Positions 16,607 through 24,022 of a stretch of DNA of 28,338 nucleotides are shown one piece after another. The notes beneath the pieces are model-generated. The model had not been told where the DNA came from. It saw only the letters and a list, made by a program, of their open reading frames with translations, and did not search any database. The position numbers and the translations under genes are program-made. The DNA is from Thermoprotei archaeon (GTDB taxonomy: Archaea > Thermoproteota > Methanomethylicia > Nezhaarchaeales > WYZ-LMO8), in NCBI GenBank assembly GCA_003650865.1, contig QMSN01000001.1, positions 1-28,338 of the forward strand. The letters are read 5' to 3'. Each line of letters begins with the position of its first letter. Position 1 is the stretch's first letter.

Positions 16607-17599
16607 GTGCTGGTATTGCCTCTCGAGAAGCTTCTGGCCGAGGCCATTGAGGCACTCTGGGAGAAAGGGTTTGAGGTCTCAAGGCCCTATATGAATGAGA
16701 GAAGCTCAATAAACGTCGTCGCAAGAGGAGGAGAGAAGCTCATTTTAGTTAGAGTGCTAGACGACCTCTGCGAGCTAAAGAGCACCTACGCCTTAGAGAT
16801 GAGGAAAGCTGGCTACGCGCTTCAAGCCTCCCCTCTCGTGGTCAGTGAGAAAGAAGATGCTGAGGAGATGGAGAGAGAAGCTGTTTATGAGAAGTTCGGC
16901 GTATACGCCGTTCATCCAGAGGCTTTAAAGAGCTACTTGGAGGGAAAGCCTCAGTACGTGTATTATAAGGGTGGCAGGTTTTACGTTAAGATCGACGGTA
17001 GAAAGCTCCGAATGATAAGGGAGAGAGCAGGCCTCTCTCTAGGCAGGCTAGCCTCACTCCTCAAGGTCTCTAGGAAAGCTGTCTACGAGTACGAGCGTAA
17101 CGGCATGGATGCAACAATAGACATAGCCATGAGGCTTTACGAAGTCCTAAGGAACATCGTCGGCGAGGAGGAAGCCATGGAGCCCTTCAAGCCCATAGAC
17201 ATAATGCCGAGAGAGTACAGCGGGGAGAACTTAGTGTCTGAGGATAGAGCTGAGACGTGGTCTAAGAGGTATAGGTTTCAAGAGGAGGTCGCGTTAAAGC
17301 TCACAAGGCTTGGTTTCTCGGTTTTCAAGTTCAAGGAGGCACCATTTAACTTAATAGCCAAGAAGAAGGACGGCAACGGCAGAAGCACTCTCTTGATACT
17401 GACCATAGAGGCTTTGACCAAGAGGGCCAAGGAGGAAGTCGAGATACTTAAAGAGGTGGCGGAGGTTGCTAAGGTTGGGGGGCTCATCATAACGCGTAGA
17501 GCGATAAGAGAGGAGAGCGATGGCATAATATCGACCAAGAAGCTCGAGCATATAGATAGCCCAGAAGAGCTCATTGAGGTCACTACGTCGACTGGCTAA
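16607..17599 (+). CDS. Archaeal HTH regulator, COG1395 family
   Basis: A 330-residue predicted transcription regulator. An N-terminal restriction-endonuclease-like region (about 1-125; INVVARGGEKLILVRVLDDL) precedes an XRE/Cro-type helix-turn-helix at about 134-180 (LRMIRERAGLSLGRLASLLK, then SRKAVYEYERNG). A second copy of the N-terminal type of fold follows (about 225-325; NLIAKKKDG, STLLILTIEAL). The GTG at 16607 touches its GAGGT ribosome site. The TTG at 16616 has better spacing and may be the real start, three residues shorter. The 3' end overlaps convergent trm1 by 17 nt. The target genes are unknown. Confidence 0.85.
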   Translation: MLVLPLEKLLAEAIEALWEKGFEVSRPYMNERSSINVVARGGEKLILVRVLDDLCELKSTYALEMRKAGYALQASPLVVSEKEDAEEMEREAVYEKFGVYAVHPEALKSYLEGKPQYVYYKGGRFYVKIDGRKLRMIRERAGLSLGRLASLLKVSRKAVYEYERNGMDATIDIAMRLYEVLRNIVGEEEAMEPFKPIDIMPREYSGENLVSEDRAETWSKRYRFQEEVALKLTRLGFSVFKFKEAPFNLIAKKKDGNGRSTLLILTIEALTKRAKEEVEILKEVAEVAKVGGLIITRRAIREESDGIISTKKLEHIDSPEELIEVTTSTG

Positions 17600-18767
17600 T
17601 AGTCTGAATGGTTTTGCAAAGCTCCTCTAAGCGACCGTTAAACCTCACGGCCTTAGGGTTGAAGTGGGTAACCGTAGCCTCAAACCCTCTCGCCGAAAGT
17701 TCATCCACAAGGAGCCTCACCTTAGGCTGCTTGAGCTTAAAGCGGCTTGAGATGACATCTATGGTGAAGTAGGTTGGAGGTCCTTCACACTCCTCGAGTA
17801 TGAGGCTCAGCGTCTTGGCAAGTTGCCTCTTCGTCGGCAAATTCTTTCTATAGAGGATCTTAAGCATCTCAGCGCAGAACTCCTTGTTGAAAAGAGGGCC
17901 TATCCAAAGAGGGCCCGCTATGCTCATGCTCTTTCCACATATGGGACACGTGGTTCTACGCAGGTCTTTAAAGGCTAAGAGCTCTCTATGCAGACACTGG
18001 AAGCAATGAGCTATGAAGCCCATGTGTTCCGTGTGCAACCCCCTATAATGCTTATCTAGCTCTACGAAGACCCTTACGTAGTGCATTGTGCTGTGACATG
18101 TGAGAGGCTTAATCGTTAAGTCATACTTACCTGCCTCTCTACACAAGAGGCCTAGCACGAGCCTAACAGCAACTTCATGGCAGTACTCTGTTCTGATGGA
18201 GAGGCCACCATACTTTCTCAAAGCGACTTCAGGATATACCCCGCACAAAGGGGGCATGTCCGTTGCGGTTACTGCTATAAGCCCACCTATACGAGTAGCC
18301 CTTATCGCAGAGTCCACGTATGGAGCTGGAGAACCGAAGGGATCTATGTCGGTGACTGAGAACCTTAAGTCCTTAGAGCTGTGGCTCGAGAGAACTTTGT
18401 TGGCGTCGCCTAGTTGAACCACGACCTTGTTGTTCAACCCGTTCAACAACGTGTTGAGCTCAGCGAAGGATATGGCTATGGGGTTCACATCACATATCAA
18501 GACCTCATCAGAGCCTTCAACCTCCTTCGCATACCTCAATCCTCTAATGCCACTGGCCGTCAGGGGCTCAGCTATTCTAAGCCTCTGAGACTTCAACTTG
18601 CTGAAAGCTTCCAGAGCACATATAGAGAAGTCCCTTGAGAAGACCATGACGTCGTTGTAGAAGACGATCTTTCGAGCTACTTCATCGCCTAACACCTCTC
18701 GATCTGGGAGGACTAGTTTCACCATCCCCTCTCTGTGGAGCCTTAAGGGTATCTTAGGGGTTGGCAT
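17583..18767 (-). CDS. trm1: tRNA (guanine(26)-N(2))-dimethyltransferase Trm1
   Basis: Forms dimethylguanosine at position 26 of tRNA. The 394-residue protein shows the SAM-binding region AEPLTASGIRGLRYAKEV, VLICDVNPIAIS, the catalytic motif TDIDPFGSPAPYVDSAIRA and AVTATDMPPLCG. It also has a zinc-type cysteine set (HCFQCLH, then CPICGKSMSIAGPLW) and a C-terminal winged-helix-like tail. The tRNA-Pro at 27781 has G at 26, a possible substrate. The ATG start is preceded by GGAG. It follows rlmE by 15 nt and converges on the COG1395 gene with a 17-nt overlap. Confidence 0.97.
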   Translation of the reverse strand: MPTPKIPLRLHREGMVKLVLPDREVLGDEVARKIVFYNDVMVFSRDFSICALEAFSKLKSQRLRIAEPLTASGIRGLRYAKEVEGSDEVLICDVNPIAISFAELNTLLNGLNNKVVVQLGDANKVLSSHSSKDLRFSVTDIDPFGSPAPYVDSAIRATRIGGLIAVTATDMPPLCGVYPEVALRKYGGLSIRTEYCHEVAVRLVLGLLCREAGKYDLTIKPLTCHSTMHYVRVFVELDKHYRGLHTEHMGFIAHCFQCLHRELLAFKDLRRTTCPICGKSMSIAGPLWIGPLFNKEFCAEMLKILYRKNLPTKRQLAKTLSLILEECEGPPTYFTIDVISSRFKLKQPKVRLLVDELSARGFEATVTHFNPKAVRFNGRLEELCKTIQTISQST

Positions 18768-18782
18768 ACCGTTTACTCCAAG

Positions 18783-19400
18783 CTAAGCCTCAATGCCTTT
18801 AAAGTTTAGGCACACGATGTATATCTCTCTGCTAGCCTTCTTAGAGGCTTTAGGTCTGTAGAGCTTAACAACACTAAAAGATTTCCTTAAGAGCCTTAGC
18901 ACGTCGTCGAGGCCCTCGCCTTGGAATGCCTTCACGACCATGTTGCCTCCTACCCTCAAAGCCTTATGGGCCAATCGCAGAGAACACTCGATTAGGAGAG
19001 CTTGTCTAGCTAAATCTGTACTCCACACGCCAGAGAGCTTAGGTGCTGCATCGGATATTACGGCGTCCGCCTTACGAGGAAGGGTCCTAAGCACTTCGCC
19101 GTGGACTTCTTCATCACAGATGTCGCCCTTCAAGACTATGAGATTAGGGACGCCCAGAGACTTGATGTCCCTAACGTCCACAGCCACAACGAGCCCTCTC
19201 TCACCTACAACGTTGAGAGCTACTTGAGACCAGCCGCCTGGGTAAGCACCTAGATCTACAACCACACTTCCCTCTTTGAACAACTTGAACTTCTCATTCA
19301 TCTCAATTAACTTGAAGGCAGCTCTAGACCTGTACCCCCTGCTCTTAGCCATTCTATAAAAGAAGTCCTTCAGCCTCTCCTTACCCCACCTTTTAGGCAT
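18783..19400 (-). CDS. rlmE: RlmE/FtsJ family rRNA 2'-O-methyltransferase
   Basis: A 205-residue SAM-dependent ribose methyltransferase, expected to modify a uridine in the A-loop of 23S rRNA. The full catalytic tetrad K30-D117-K157-E192 can be read (AAFKL, VISDAAPKLSGV, NMVVKAFQG, SREIYIV). The SAM loop is VVVDLGAYPGGWSQ. There is no C-terminal TRAM extension. The ATG start has GGTGG just upstream. It lies 12 nt after the TFE-beta gene and 15 nt before trm1. Confidence 0.95.
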   Translation of the reverse strand: MPKRWGKERLKDFFYRMAKSRGYRSRAAFKLIEMNEKFKLFKEGSVVVDLGAYPGGWSQVALNVVGERGLVVAVDVRDIKSLGVPNLIVLKGDICDEEVHGEVLRTLPRKADAVISDAAPKLSGVWSTDLARQALLIECSLRLAHKALRVGGNMVVKAFQGEGLDDVLRLLRKSFSVVKLYRPKASKKASREIYIVCLNFKGIEA

Positions 19401-19412
19401 TAGCCACCCCTT

Positions 19413-19778
19413 TTAGTCGTCCTTTAAGAGCCAAGCCGTGAGATCCTCGCAGTTCTCAGGGTTTATGTGTTGTCCACTTCCACACCTGCTTAAGTTCATG
19501 CAGGAGAAGCATGGACAACCCTCAACGGTCTCTAGGCTTACCTTGAGGTCGCTAGAAGTCGCCACCAACTTAAAGGTCTTCCATCGATCTTGAGCCACGG
19601 GCTCCCTTATGATCAAGCCCCTCTTCTCGAGGGTTAAGGCTATGCGTGAGCCCTCGCGACTACTAACCTTCAAGATCTTCCATAAATCCTTCTGTAAAAT
19701 GCCGTCTGGACCCGCCTTCCTTATGATGTCGAGCGCTTTTGCGTAGATGTCCTCAGCTGCCTTCGTCTTGCGCTTCAT
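19413..19778 (-). CDS. TFE-beta (RPC34/hRPC39-like), winged helix with Fe-S cysteines
   Basis: A 121-residue protein with one winged helix (about 8-70; GILQKDLWKILKVSSREGSR) and a C-terminal cysteine cluster: C88, C90, C93, C99 and C110 (GCPCFSCMNLSRC, then PENC), ending DLTAWLL. This layout matches the archaeal RPC34-like TFE-beta, which pairs with TFE-alpha, carries a 4Fe-4S cluster and helps open promoters. Five cysteines are present for four ligands. It is 7 nt downstream of TFB, so two initiation factors share an operon. There is no ribosome site, so translation is probably coupled. A generic winged-helix regulator is the alternative. Confidence 0.8.
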   Translation of the reverse strand: MKRKTKAAEDIYAKALDIIRKAGPDGILQKDLWKILKVSSREGSRIALTLEKRGLIIREPVAQDRWKTFKLVATSSDLKVSLETVEGCPCFSCMNLSRCGSGQHINPENCEDLTAWLLKDD

Positions 19779-19785
19779 AAAGAAA

Positions 19786-20715
19786 TTATATGGTTACTAT
19801 AAATTCAAGCTTTCGCATGAGCTCCTGATACCTGTTTCTTATTGTGACCTCTGTAACGTTCGCGGATGAGGCTATGTCCCTCTGAGTGCACTTTACATGT
19901 TGAAGTATGCTGGCGATGTATATCGAAGCGGCTGCTATGCCCATGGGGCCGCGCCCAGAGGTCAGGCCCATGTCCCTAGCTCTCTCAAGTATCGCTATAG
20001 CCAGCTTCTGAACCTCGTGAGGGAGGTTGAGCTTGTTTACGAGGCGAGGAATGAAGTTTATGGAAGCCATAGGCGTAACCTTAGCCACAAGGGTCTTCAA
20101 TAGGAGTCTATAGCTCCTCCCTATCTCCCTCTTCTTTATGTTAGATGCTTGAGATATCTCGTCTAGCGTTCTGGGAATCCTGTTCTGCCTACAAGCTGCG
20201 TATATGGCGGCGGCCACCATGCTCTCGATAGATCTACCCCTTATGAGCTTGGCCTCCACCATCCTTCTGTAAAATATGGCTGCGCTCTCCCTCACGTTCC
20301 TCGGCAAGCCCAGCTGAGAGGATATTCTATCGAGCTCTGAGAGAGCAAAGGTGAGGTTCCTCTCAAATGCGTTGGAAACCCTAGACCTCTGCTGCCACTT
20401 CTTCAGCTTATATATCTGTATCCTCCTAGCTGGGCTCATGGAGCGCGACGACTTATTGCTGCTATGCCAGTCTATTATCGTTGAGAGGCCCTTATCGTGT
20501 ATAGTTAGTGTGAGGGGGGCTCCAGCTCTAGCCCTTCTATCCTGTTGTTCTGAGTCGAAAGCTCTCCACTCTGGACCTAGATCTATAAGCCTCTCGCCTA
20601 TGACTAAGCCGCACCTAGCACAAGCCATCTCAGCTCGGTCATAGTCCCTAAAAAACTCTGTGCTTCCGCACTCAGGACATCTAAACTCGGGTTCATCGGT
20701 CGGAACTCCCTTCAT
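19786..20715 (-). CDS. tfb: Transcription initiation factor TFB
   Basis: Archaeal TFIIB homolog that bridges TBP-bound promoters and RNA polymerase. The 309-residue protein has an N-terminal zinc ribbon (C13, C16, C32, C35), the B-reader/linker region (PEWRAFDSEQQDRRARAG, then IDWHSSNKSS), and two cyclin folds (about 115-205 and 210-305). The second ends in a helix-turn-helix (CTQRDIASSANVTEVTIRNR) that reads the BRE element. ATG start overlapping the gar1 stop by 4 nt (ATGA), with GGAGG upstream. The gar1-tfb pairing is a familiar archaeal gene order. Confidence 0.98.
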   Translation of the reverse strand: MKGVPTDEPEFRCPECGSTEFFRDYDRAEMACARCGLVIGERLIDLGPEWRAFDSEQQDRRARAGAPLTLTIHDKGLSTIIDWHSSNKSSRSMSPARRIQIYKLKKWQQRSRVSNAFERNLTFALSELDRISSQLGLPRNVRESAAIFYRRMVEAKLIRGRSIESMVAAAIYAACRQNRIPRTLDEISQASNIKKREIGRSYRLLLKTLVAKVTPMASINFIPRLVNKLNLPHEVQKLAIAILERARDMGLTSGRGPMGIAAASIYIASILQHVKCTQRDIASSANVTEVTIRNRYQELMRKLEFIVTI

Positions 20716-20990
20716 CTCCTCTGCCTCCTAGTTTTAACTCCAACCTTCACCTCTACGTAGAGTTTCTTCAGCTGGCGGAGGTCATGGGGGCTTAACCCCT
20801 TAGATGGCTTAACCACCACGTAGGGCGAGGAGGTGGGGCCTATTATATCGTAAACTGAGCCTACAACCCTGAACTTACCGTTATAAACAGGGTCGCCGAT
20901 TCGAGGTATGACCTTGCTGGCTTTAACTATTATGTTGTTGTTCCGTGAAATATGCTTGATCACGCCAAGCGACGTGAGGGGTTCCCCCAT
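20712..20990 (-). CDS. gar1: H/ACA RNP protein Gar1
   Basis: A 92-residue subunit of the H/ACA pseudouridylation complex, which binds Cbf5 and controls substrate turnover. The Gar1 beta-barrel motifs are visible (SKVIPRIGDPVYNGKFRVVG, SVYDIIGPTSSPYVVVKP), followed by a short basic tail, without the glycine/arginine-rich ends of eukaryotic Gar1. The ATG start lacks a ribosome site and sits about 30 nt after a TATA box, fitting a leaderless transcript. It leads the gar1-tfb-TFE-beta-rlmE-trm1 group. Cbf5 and Nop10 are not in the window. Confidence 0.94.
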   Translation of the reverse strand: MGEPLTSLGVIKHISRNNNIIVKASKVIPRIGDPVYNGKFRVVGSVYDIIGPTSSPYVVVKPSKGLSPHDLRQLKKLYVEVKVGVKTRRQRR

Positions 20991-21013
20991 GACTGGGGAA
21001 ACCTTAAAGCAAT

Positions 21014-21027
21014 CTAATATAAAAATT
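21014..21027 (-). promoter_or_regulatory. TATA box for the gar1-tfb-TFE-beta-rlmE-trm1 group
   Basis: The minus-strand reading AATTTTTATATTAG is centred about 30 nt before the gar1 ATG. It predicts a start site within a few bases of the start codon, and no ribosome site is present there. Confidence 0.6.
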
Positions 21028-21071
21028 TCTTAAGGCTATTCCATAACCAGCGAAGTATTGCTAACGATTTT

Positions 21072-21106
21072 CTCGTAAGCTATAAAGGAATCCTACGTAT
21101 TACGAG
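21072..21106. repeat. Inverted repeat after SRP19
   Basis: CTCGTAA at 21072-21078 and TTACGAG at 21100-21106 form a 7-bp stem with a 21-nt loop that includes the SRP19 stop codon. No U-run follows on the minus strand, so it is at best a weak 3'-end structure. It may be chance. Confidence 0.3.
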
Positions 21107-21402
21107 CGTGCTCTTCTATTCTCTTGAATCTTCTTGGCTATGGCTATTAGCAAGCTCCTCTTGGACCCCACCTTCTTCACTAAAACTCTCGACGTCTCCT
21201 CCCACCACCAGGAGGGGTGCACCTTCTCCTCAACTTCCGGCTCTAGTCCTAGCTGAGAAGCTGCTTGCACTATCTCCTCGACCTTAGGTGAGGTTACGGC
21301 GTACTTCTTAGGTATCTTTCTACCCCTAGACTCCGACTTACTTGAGTCTAGGTAGCAGCAGTACACGATAACTCTATCCCTATCCCCTAAGATGAGGGTC
21401 AC
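21100..21402 (-). CDS. srp19: Signal recognition particle 19 kDa protein
   Basis: Binds SRP RNA and prepares it for SRP54. The 100-residue protein shows the family pattern: VIVYCCYLDSSKSESRGRKI at the N-terminus, KYAVTSPKVEEIVQAA, the central EEKVHPSWWWEETSRVLV and the basic end KRSLLIAIAKKIQ. Its GTG start overlaps the S8e stop (GTGA, 4 nt), so the two are coupled. The gap to gar1 is 109 nt and contains a separate promoter. Confidence 0.95.
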   Translation of the reverse strand: MTLILGDRDRVIVYCCYLDSSKSESRGRKIPKKYAVTSPKVEEIVQAASQLGLEPEVEEKVHPSWWWEETSRVLVKKVGSKRSLLIAIAKKIQENRRARS

Positions 21403-21794
21403 GCCCCGCCTCCAGTTATGAGGACTGCGTTGACGACGCCGTCCTGTCCAGGTCTAGACGTAACCCTCGCAAGGCCCTTCTCAGTCTCTATGATGGCCCC
21501 TCTAGTGATCACGCCTCTACGTGAGTAGTCAACGCTAGCTGGGTTCTCCCTCACGCCTAGTATCCTCAGCTTGTAGGCCTTATGGGTCTCGGGGTCCATA
21601 ACGTTGGCGTACATGACGTACTTCAAGCCCACCTTGTAGTTGCCCCCGCGAACCCTCCTTATTATCCTAGTCTCCTTGTCTGAAGGCAAGGGCTCAAGGG
21701 GTTCTCTGCCAAGCTCATACTTCCTCTTCTTCCTGTGAGGCCTAAACTTGCCTCCAGTGGGCTTCCTAAGATCTCCACCATGGTATTGCGGCAC
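21399..21794 (-). CDS. rps8e: Small ribosomal subunit protein eS8 (S8e)
   Basis: A 131-residue ribosomal protein. The N-terminus is unmistakable (MPQYHGGDLRKPTGGKFRPH, then RKKRKYELGREP), followed by RGGNYKVGLKY, RRGVITRGAIIETEKG and the C-terminal RPGQDGVVNAVLI. GTG start with GAGGTG upstream. It is co-transcribed with srp19 and divergent from hypE. The 93 nt between the S8e and hypE starts carry AT-rich promoter elements for both. Confidence 0.97.
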   Translation of the reverse strand: MPQYHGGDLRKPTGGKFRPHRKKRKYELGREPLEPLPSDKETRIIRRVRGGNYKVGLKYVMYANVMDPETHKAYKLRILGVRENPASVDYSRRGVITRGAIIETEKGLARVTSRPGQDGVVNAVLITGGGA

Positions 21795-21855
21795 CTATCA
21801 GACACCTCTACCTTGACTATCGCTTCATGTGGTGAGGGAAAATTCAATAGGAGGG

Positions 21856-21868
21856 GATATAAGCTTTA
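21856..21868 (+). promoter_or_regulatory. TATA box of hypE
   Basis: GATATAAGCTTTA is centred about 27 nt before the ATG at 21888, which fits a leaderless or nearly leaderless hypE transcript. This supports the ATG at 21888 over the longer open frame that runs back into S8e. A GAGGG at 21876-21880 is an alternative ribosome site if transcription starts further upstream. Confidence 0.55.
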
Positions 21869-21887
21869 TGCACATGAGGGTCTACAT

Positions 21888-22913
21888 ATGGCGACAGGCG
21901 ATGTACTACTAGCTCACGGTGCCGGCGGAACCGTCATGGTGGACCTCATAAAGAGCTTGATAATCCAGAATATCAAGAGGAGGAGGGTCTACGACGGGCT
22001 TGGGCTTGACGAGATGGATGATGGAGCCTCCTTACCGCTAGGCGACTACGAGGTCGTGCTCACCATGGATGGACACACAGTGGATCCCATATTCTTCCCG
22101 GGAGGCGACATAGGGAAGCTGGCCGTGGCCGGAACCATAAACGACTTGGCTGTGATGGGTGCAAAGCCTCTGGCAATAATGGACTCAATAGTCGTTGAGG
22201 AGGGGTTCCCTCTACAGAAACTAGAGAGGATTGTGAGGTCCATGAACGACGTGGCCGAGGAGGTAGGGGTCGCCATAGTCCACGGCGACTTCAAGGTCAT
22301 GCCGCGCGGCAAGATAGATAAGATAGTCGTGAGCACAGCTGGCGTGGGACTTGCTAAGAGAGGGTGTTTGCTGAAGGACTCGAACTTGAAGGTTGGGGAT
22401 AAGGTCATAGTCTCTGGCTTCATAGGAGATCACGGCATAGCCCTAGCCTCAGTTAAGGAGGGTATCGAGTTTGAGGCTAAGCTTGAGTCCGACGTAGCCC
22501 CCATATGGGACGTCATGGAGGCCGCGCTGGGCATTGGAGGAGTCCACGCAGCCAAAGATCCCACTAGAGGTGGGCTCTCCATGGCTCTAAACGAAATGGC
22601 CTCTAAGTCCGGGTTGTGCATATGGATTAGGGAGATAGATGTCCCTGTGAGAGATGATGTTAAAGCTGCATCTGAAATGTTGGGCCTCAACCCCTTCGAG
22701 GTCACGTGTGAGGGTGTAGCGGTCATAGTTGTTGAGAGAGAAGTTGCTGAGGAGGTTCTCGAAGCCGTTAGGAAGACGAAGCATGGAGCCTACGCCTCGA
22801 TAATAGGTGAGGTGCGCGAAGAGCCTAAGGGGAAGGTGGTGCTCGAAACACTCGTTGGAGGGAGGAAGCTGTTAGAGCCCCCTCTAGGAGAGCCTACGCC
22901 GAGGGTGTGTTGA
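21888..22913 (+). CDS. hypE: Hydrogenase maturation protein HypE
   Basis: Dehydrates a thiocarbamoyl group on its own C-terminal cysteine to make the cyanide ligand of [NiFe]-hydrogenases. The 341-residue protein shows the PurM-like motifs LLAHGAGG, VLTMDGHTVDPIFFPGGDIG, VAGTINDLAVMGAKP, AKDPTRGGLSMALNEMA and NPFEVTCEG. It ends exactly in PRVC, the HypE hallmark. The open frame extends 51 codons upstream into the S8e gene, but homology to HypE begins at about residue 5 from this ATG and the promoter lies before it. No other hyp gene is in the window. It is followed by a peptidase whose start is next to its stop. Confidence 0.94.
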   Translation: MATGDVLLAHGAGGTVMVDLIKSLIIQNIKRRRVYDGLGLDEMDDGASLPLGDYEVVLTMDGHTVDPIFFPGGDIGKLAVAGTINDLAVMGAKPLAIMDSIVVEEGFPLQKLERIVRSMNDVAEEVGVAIVHGDFKVMPRGKIDKIVVSTAGVGLAKRGCLLKDSNLKVGDKVIVSGFIGDHGIALASVKEGIEFEAKLESDVAPIWDVMEAALGIGGVHAAKDPTRGGLSMALNEMASKSGLCIWIREIDVPVRDDVKAASEMLGLNPFEVTCEGVAVIVVEREVAEEVLEAVRKTKHGAYASIIGEVREEPKGKVVLETLVGGRKLLEPPLGEPTPRVC

Positions 22914-22915
22914 GC

Positions 22916-24022
22916 ATGGAGAATGCTGTGCCAGAACGCGTTATTGAGGACAGGCTTAAGAGGATCTTGGATTTAGCGTCGAGAGAGGGCTTAGAGTACG
23001 TCCTGTTAGCGCAGCCGGAGAACGTTCAGTACGCAACGGGTTTTGACGTGGTCGGCAATCCCCCTAAGACAGCTTACGCGCTTGTAGCTGAGAGCCTTGA
23101 AGGGCCTATACTCATGGTTCCACCGCTTGAGTACAAGGAGGCAGTTGACACGGTTAGCCCGCTCGTGAAGGTGGTGTCATTCAAGCTCGGTGAGAAGCCT
23201 CTGAAAGCTCTGCTGAGGTTGTTGGTGGAATACCAAGTTAGGGGTTGCGTGGGGCTTGACCTTTGCACCCGCGAGATGGCTGATGGCTTAAGGGCCAAGC
23301 TTGAAGTGCGGGAAGTCAAAGACCTTAACGATGGGCTCTTAAAGCTGCGAGAGGTCAAGGACTCCTACGAGGTTGAGTGCATAAGGCAGGCTACGAGGGT
23401 CGTCGAGGCAGGTCTTCAGAGGGCTTATGAGGTTTTGAGGGAGGGAGTCAGGGAGGTTGACGTAGCAGCTGAAGTGGAGAGGGCCTTGAGGATCGAGGGG
23501 GCTGAGGGCATGGCCTTTGACACCATAGTCGCCTCAGGGCCACGGTCAGCCTATCCTCACGCTAAGCCCACCAAGAGGGTCATCAAGAGGGGGGAGGTGG
23601 TCGTCGTAGACCTAGGGGTTAGAGTGCACGGCTACTGCTCTGACATGACTAGGACCTTCATCGTCGGAGAGAATCGAGAGGCCTCGCAGGTGATAGCAGC
23701 CGTTAAAGGAGCTCAGGAGGCGGCGCTCAAAGTCATGAGGGATGGCGTCAAGGCCTCGACGCCGGACGCAGAAGCTAGGAGGGCTCTGAAGGAGAAGGCG
23801 CTCGACGAGTACTTTATTCACAGCCTCGGTCACGGGGTAGGGCTCTCAGTTCACGAAGGTCCTGCGCTGTCATCCTCTAGCAACGACGTGTTGAGAGAGG
23901 GCAACGTCGTAACCGTGGAGCCAGGGGTTTACATCCCGGGTAAGTTTGGGGTTAGGTTAGAGGACGTCGTCTTAATTAATAAAGGAGGGTGGAGTAGAAT
24001 ATCGAGGCTGGAGGGTTTATGA
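22916..24022 (+). CDS. pepQ: Xaa-Pro dipeptidase/aminopeptidase, M24 family
   Basis: Metallopeptidase cleaving peptides next to proline. A creatinase-type N-terminal domain (about 1-130) precedes the pita-bread catalytic domain. The metal ligands are readable: two aspartates (VVVDLGVRV and CSDMTRTF), a histidine (HSLGHGVGLSVHEGP) and two glutamates (VTVEPGVY and GVRLEDVV). The length of 368 residues is normal. I chose the ATG at 22916; the GTG at 22907 and the TTG at 22910 overlap the hypE stop but sit too close to the GAGGG ribosome site. The stop overlaps the serS start by 4 nt. Whether it acts as dipeptidase or aminopeptidase cannot be told. Confidence 0.93.
   Translation: MENAVPERVIEDRLKRILDLASREGLEYVLLAQPENVQYATGFDVVGNPPKTAYALVAESLEGPILMVPPLEYKEAVDTVSPLVKVVSFKLGEKPLKALLRLLVEYQVRGCVGLDLCTREMADGLRAKLEVREVKDLNDGLLKLREVKDSYEVECIRQATRVVEAGLQRAYEVLREGVREVDVAAEVERALRIEGAEGMAFDTIVASGPRSAYPHAKPTKRVIKRGEVVVVDLGVRVHGYCSDMTRTFIVGENREASQVIAAVKGAQEAALKVMRDGVKASTPDAEARRALKEKALDEYFIHSLGHGVGLSVHEGPALSSSSNDVLREGNVVTVEPGVYIPGKFGVRLEDVVLINKGGWSRISRLEGL

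Noticed and set aside
21735..21887. N-terminal 51-codon extension of HypE
   Set aside because: It overlaps the S8e start on the other strand, lies upstream of the TATA box, and resembles no HypE sequence.
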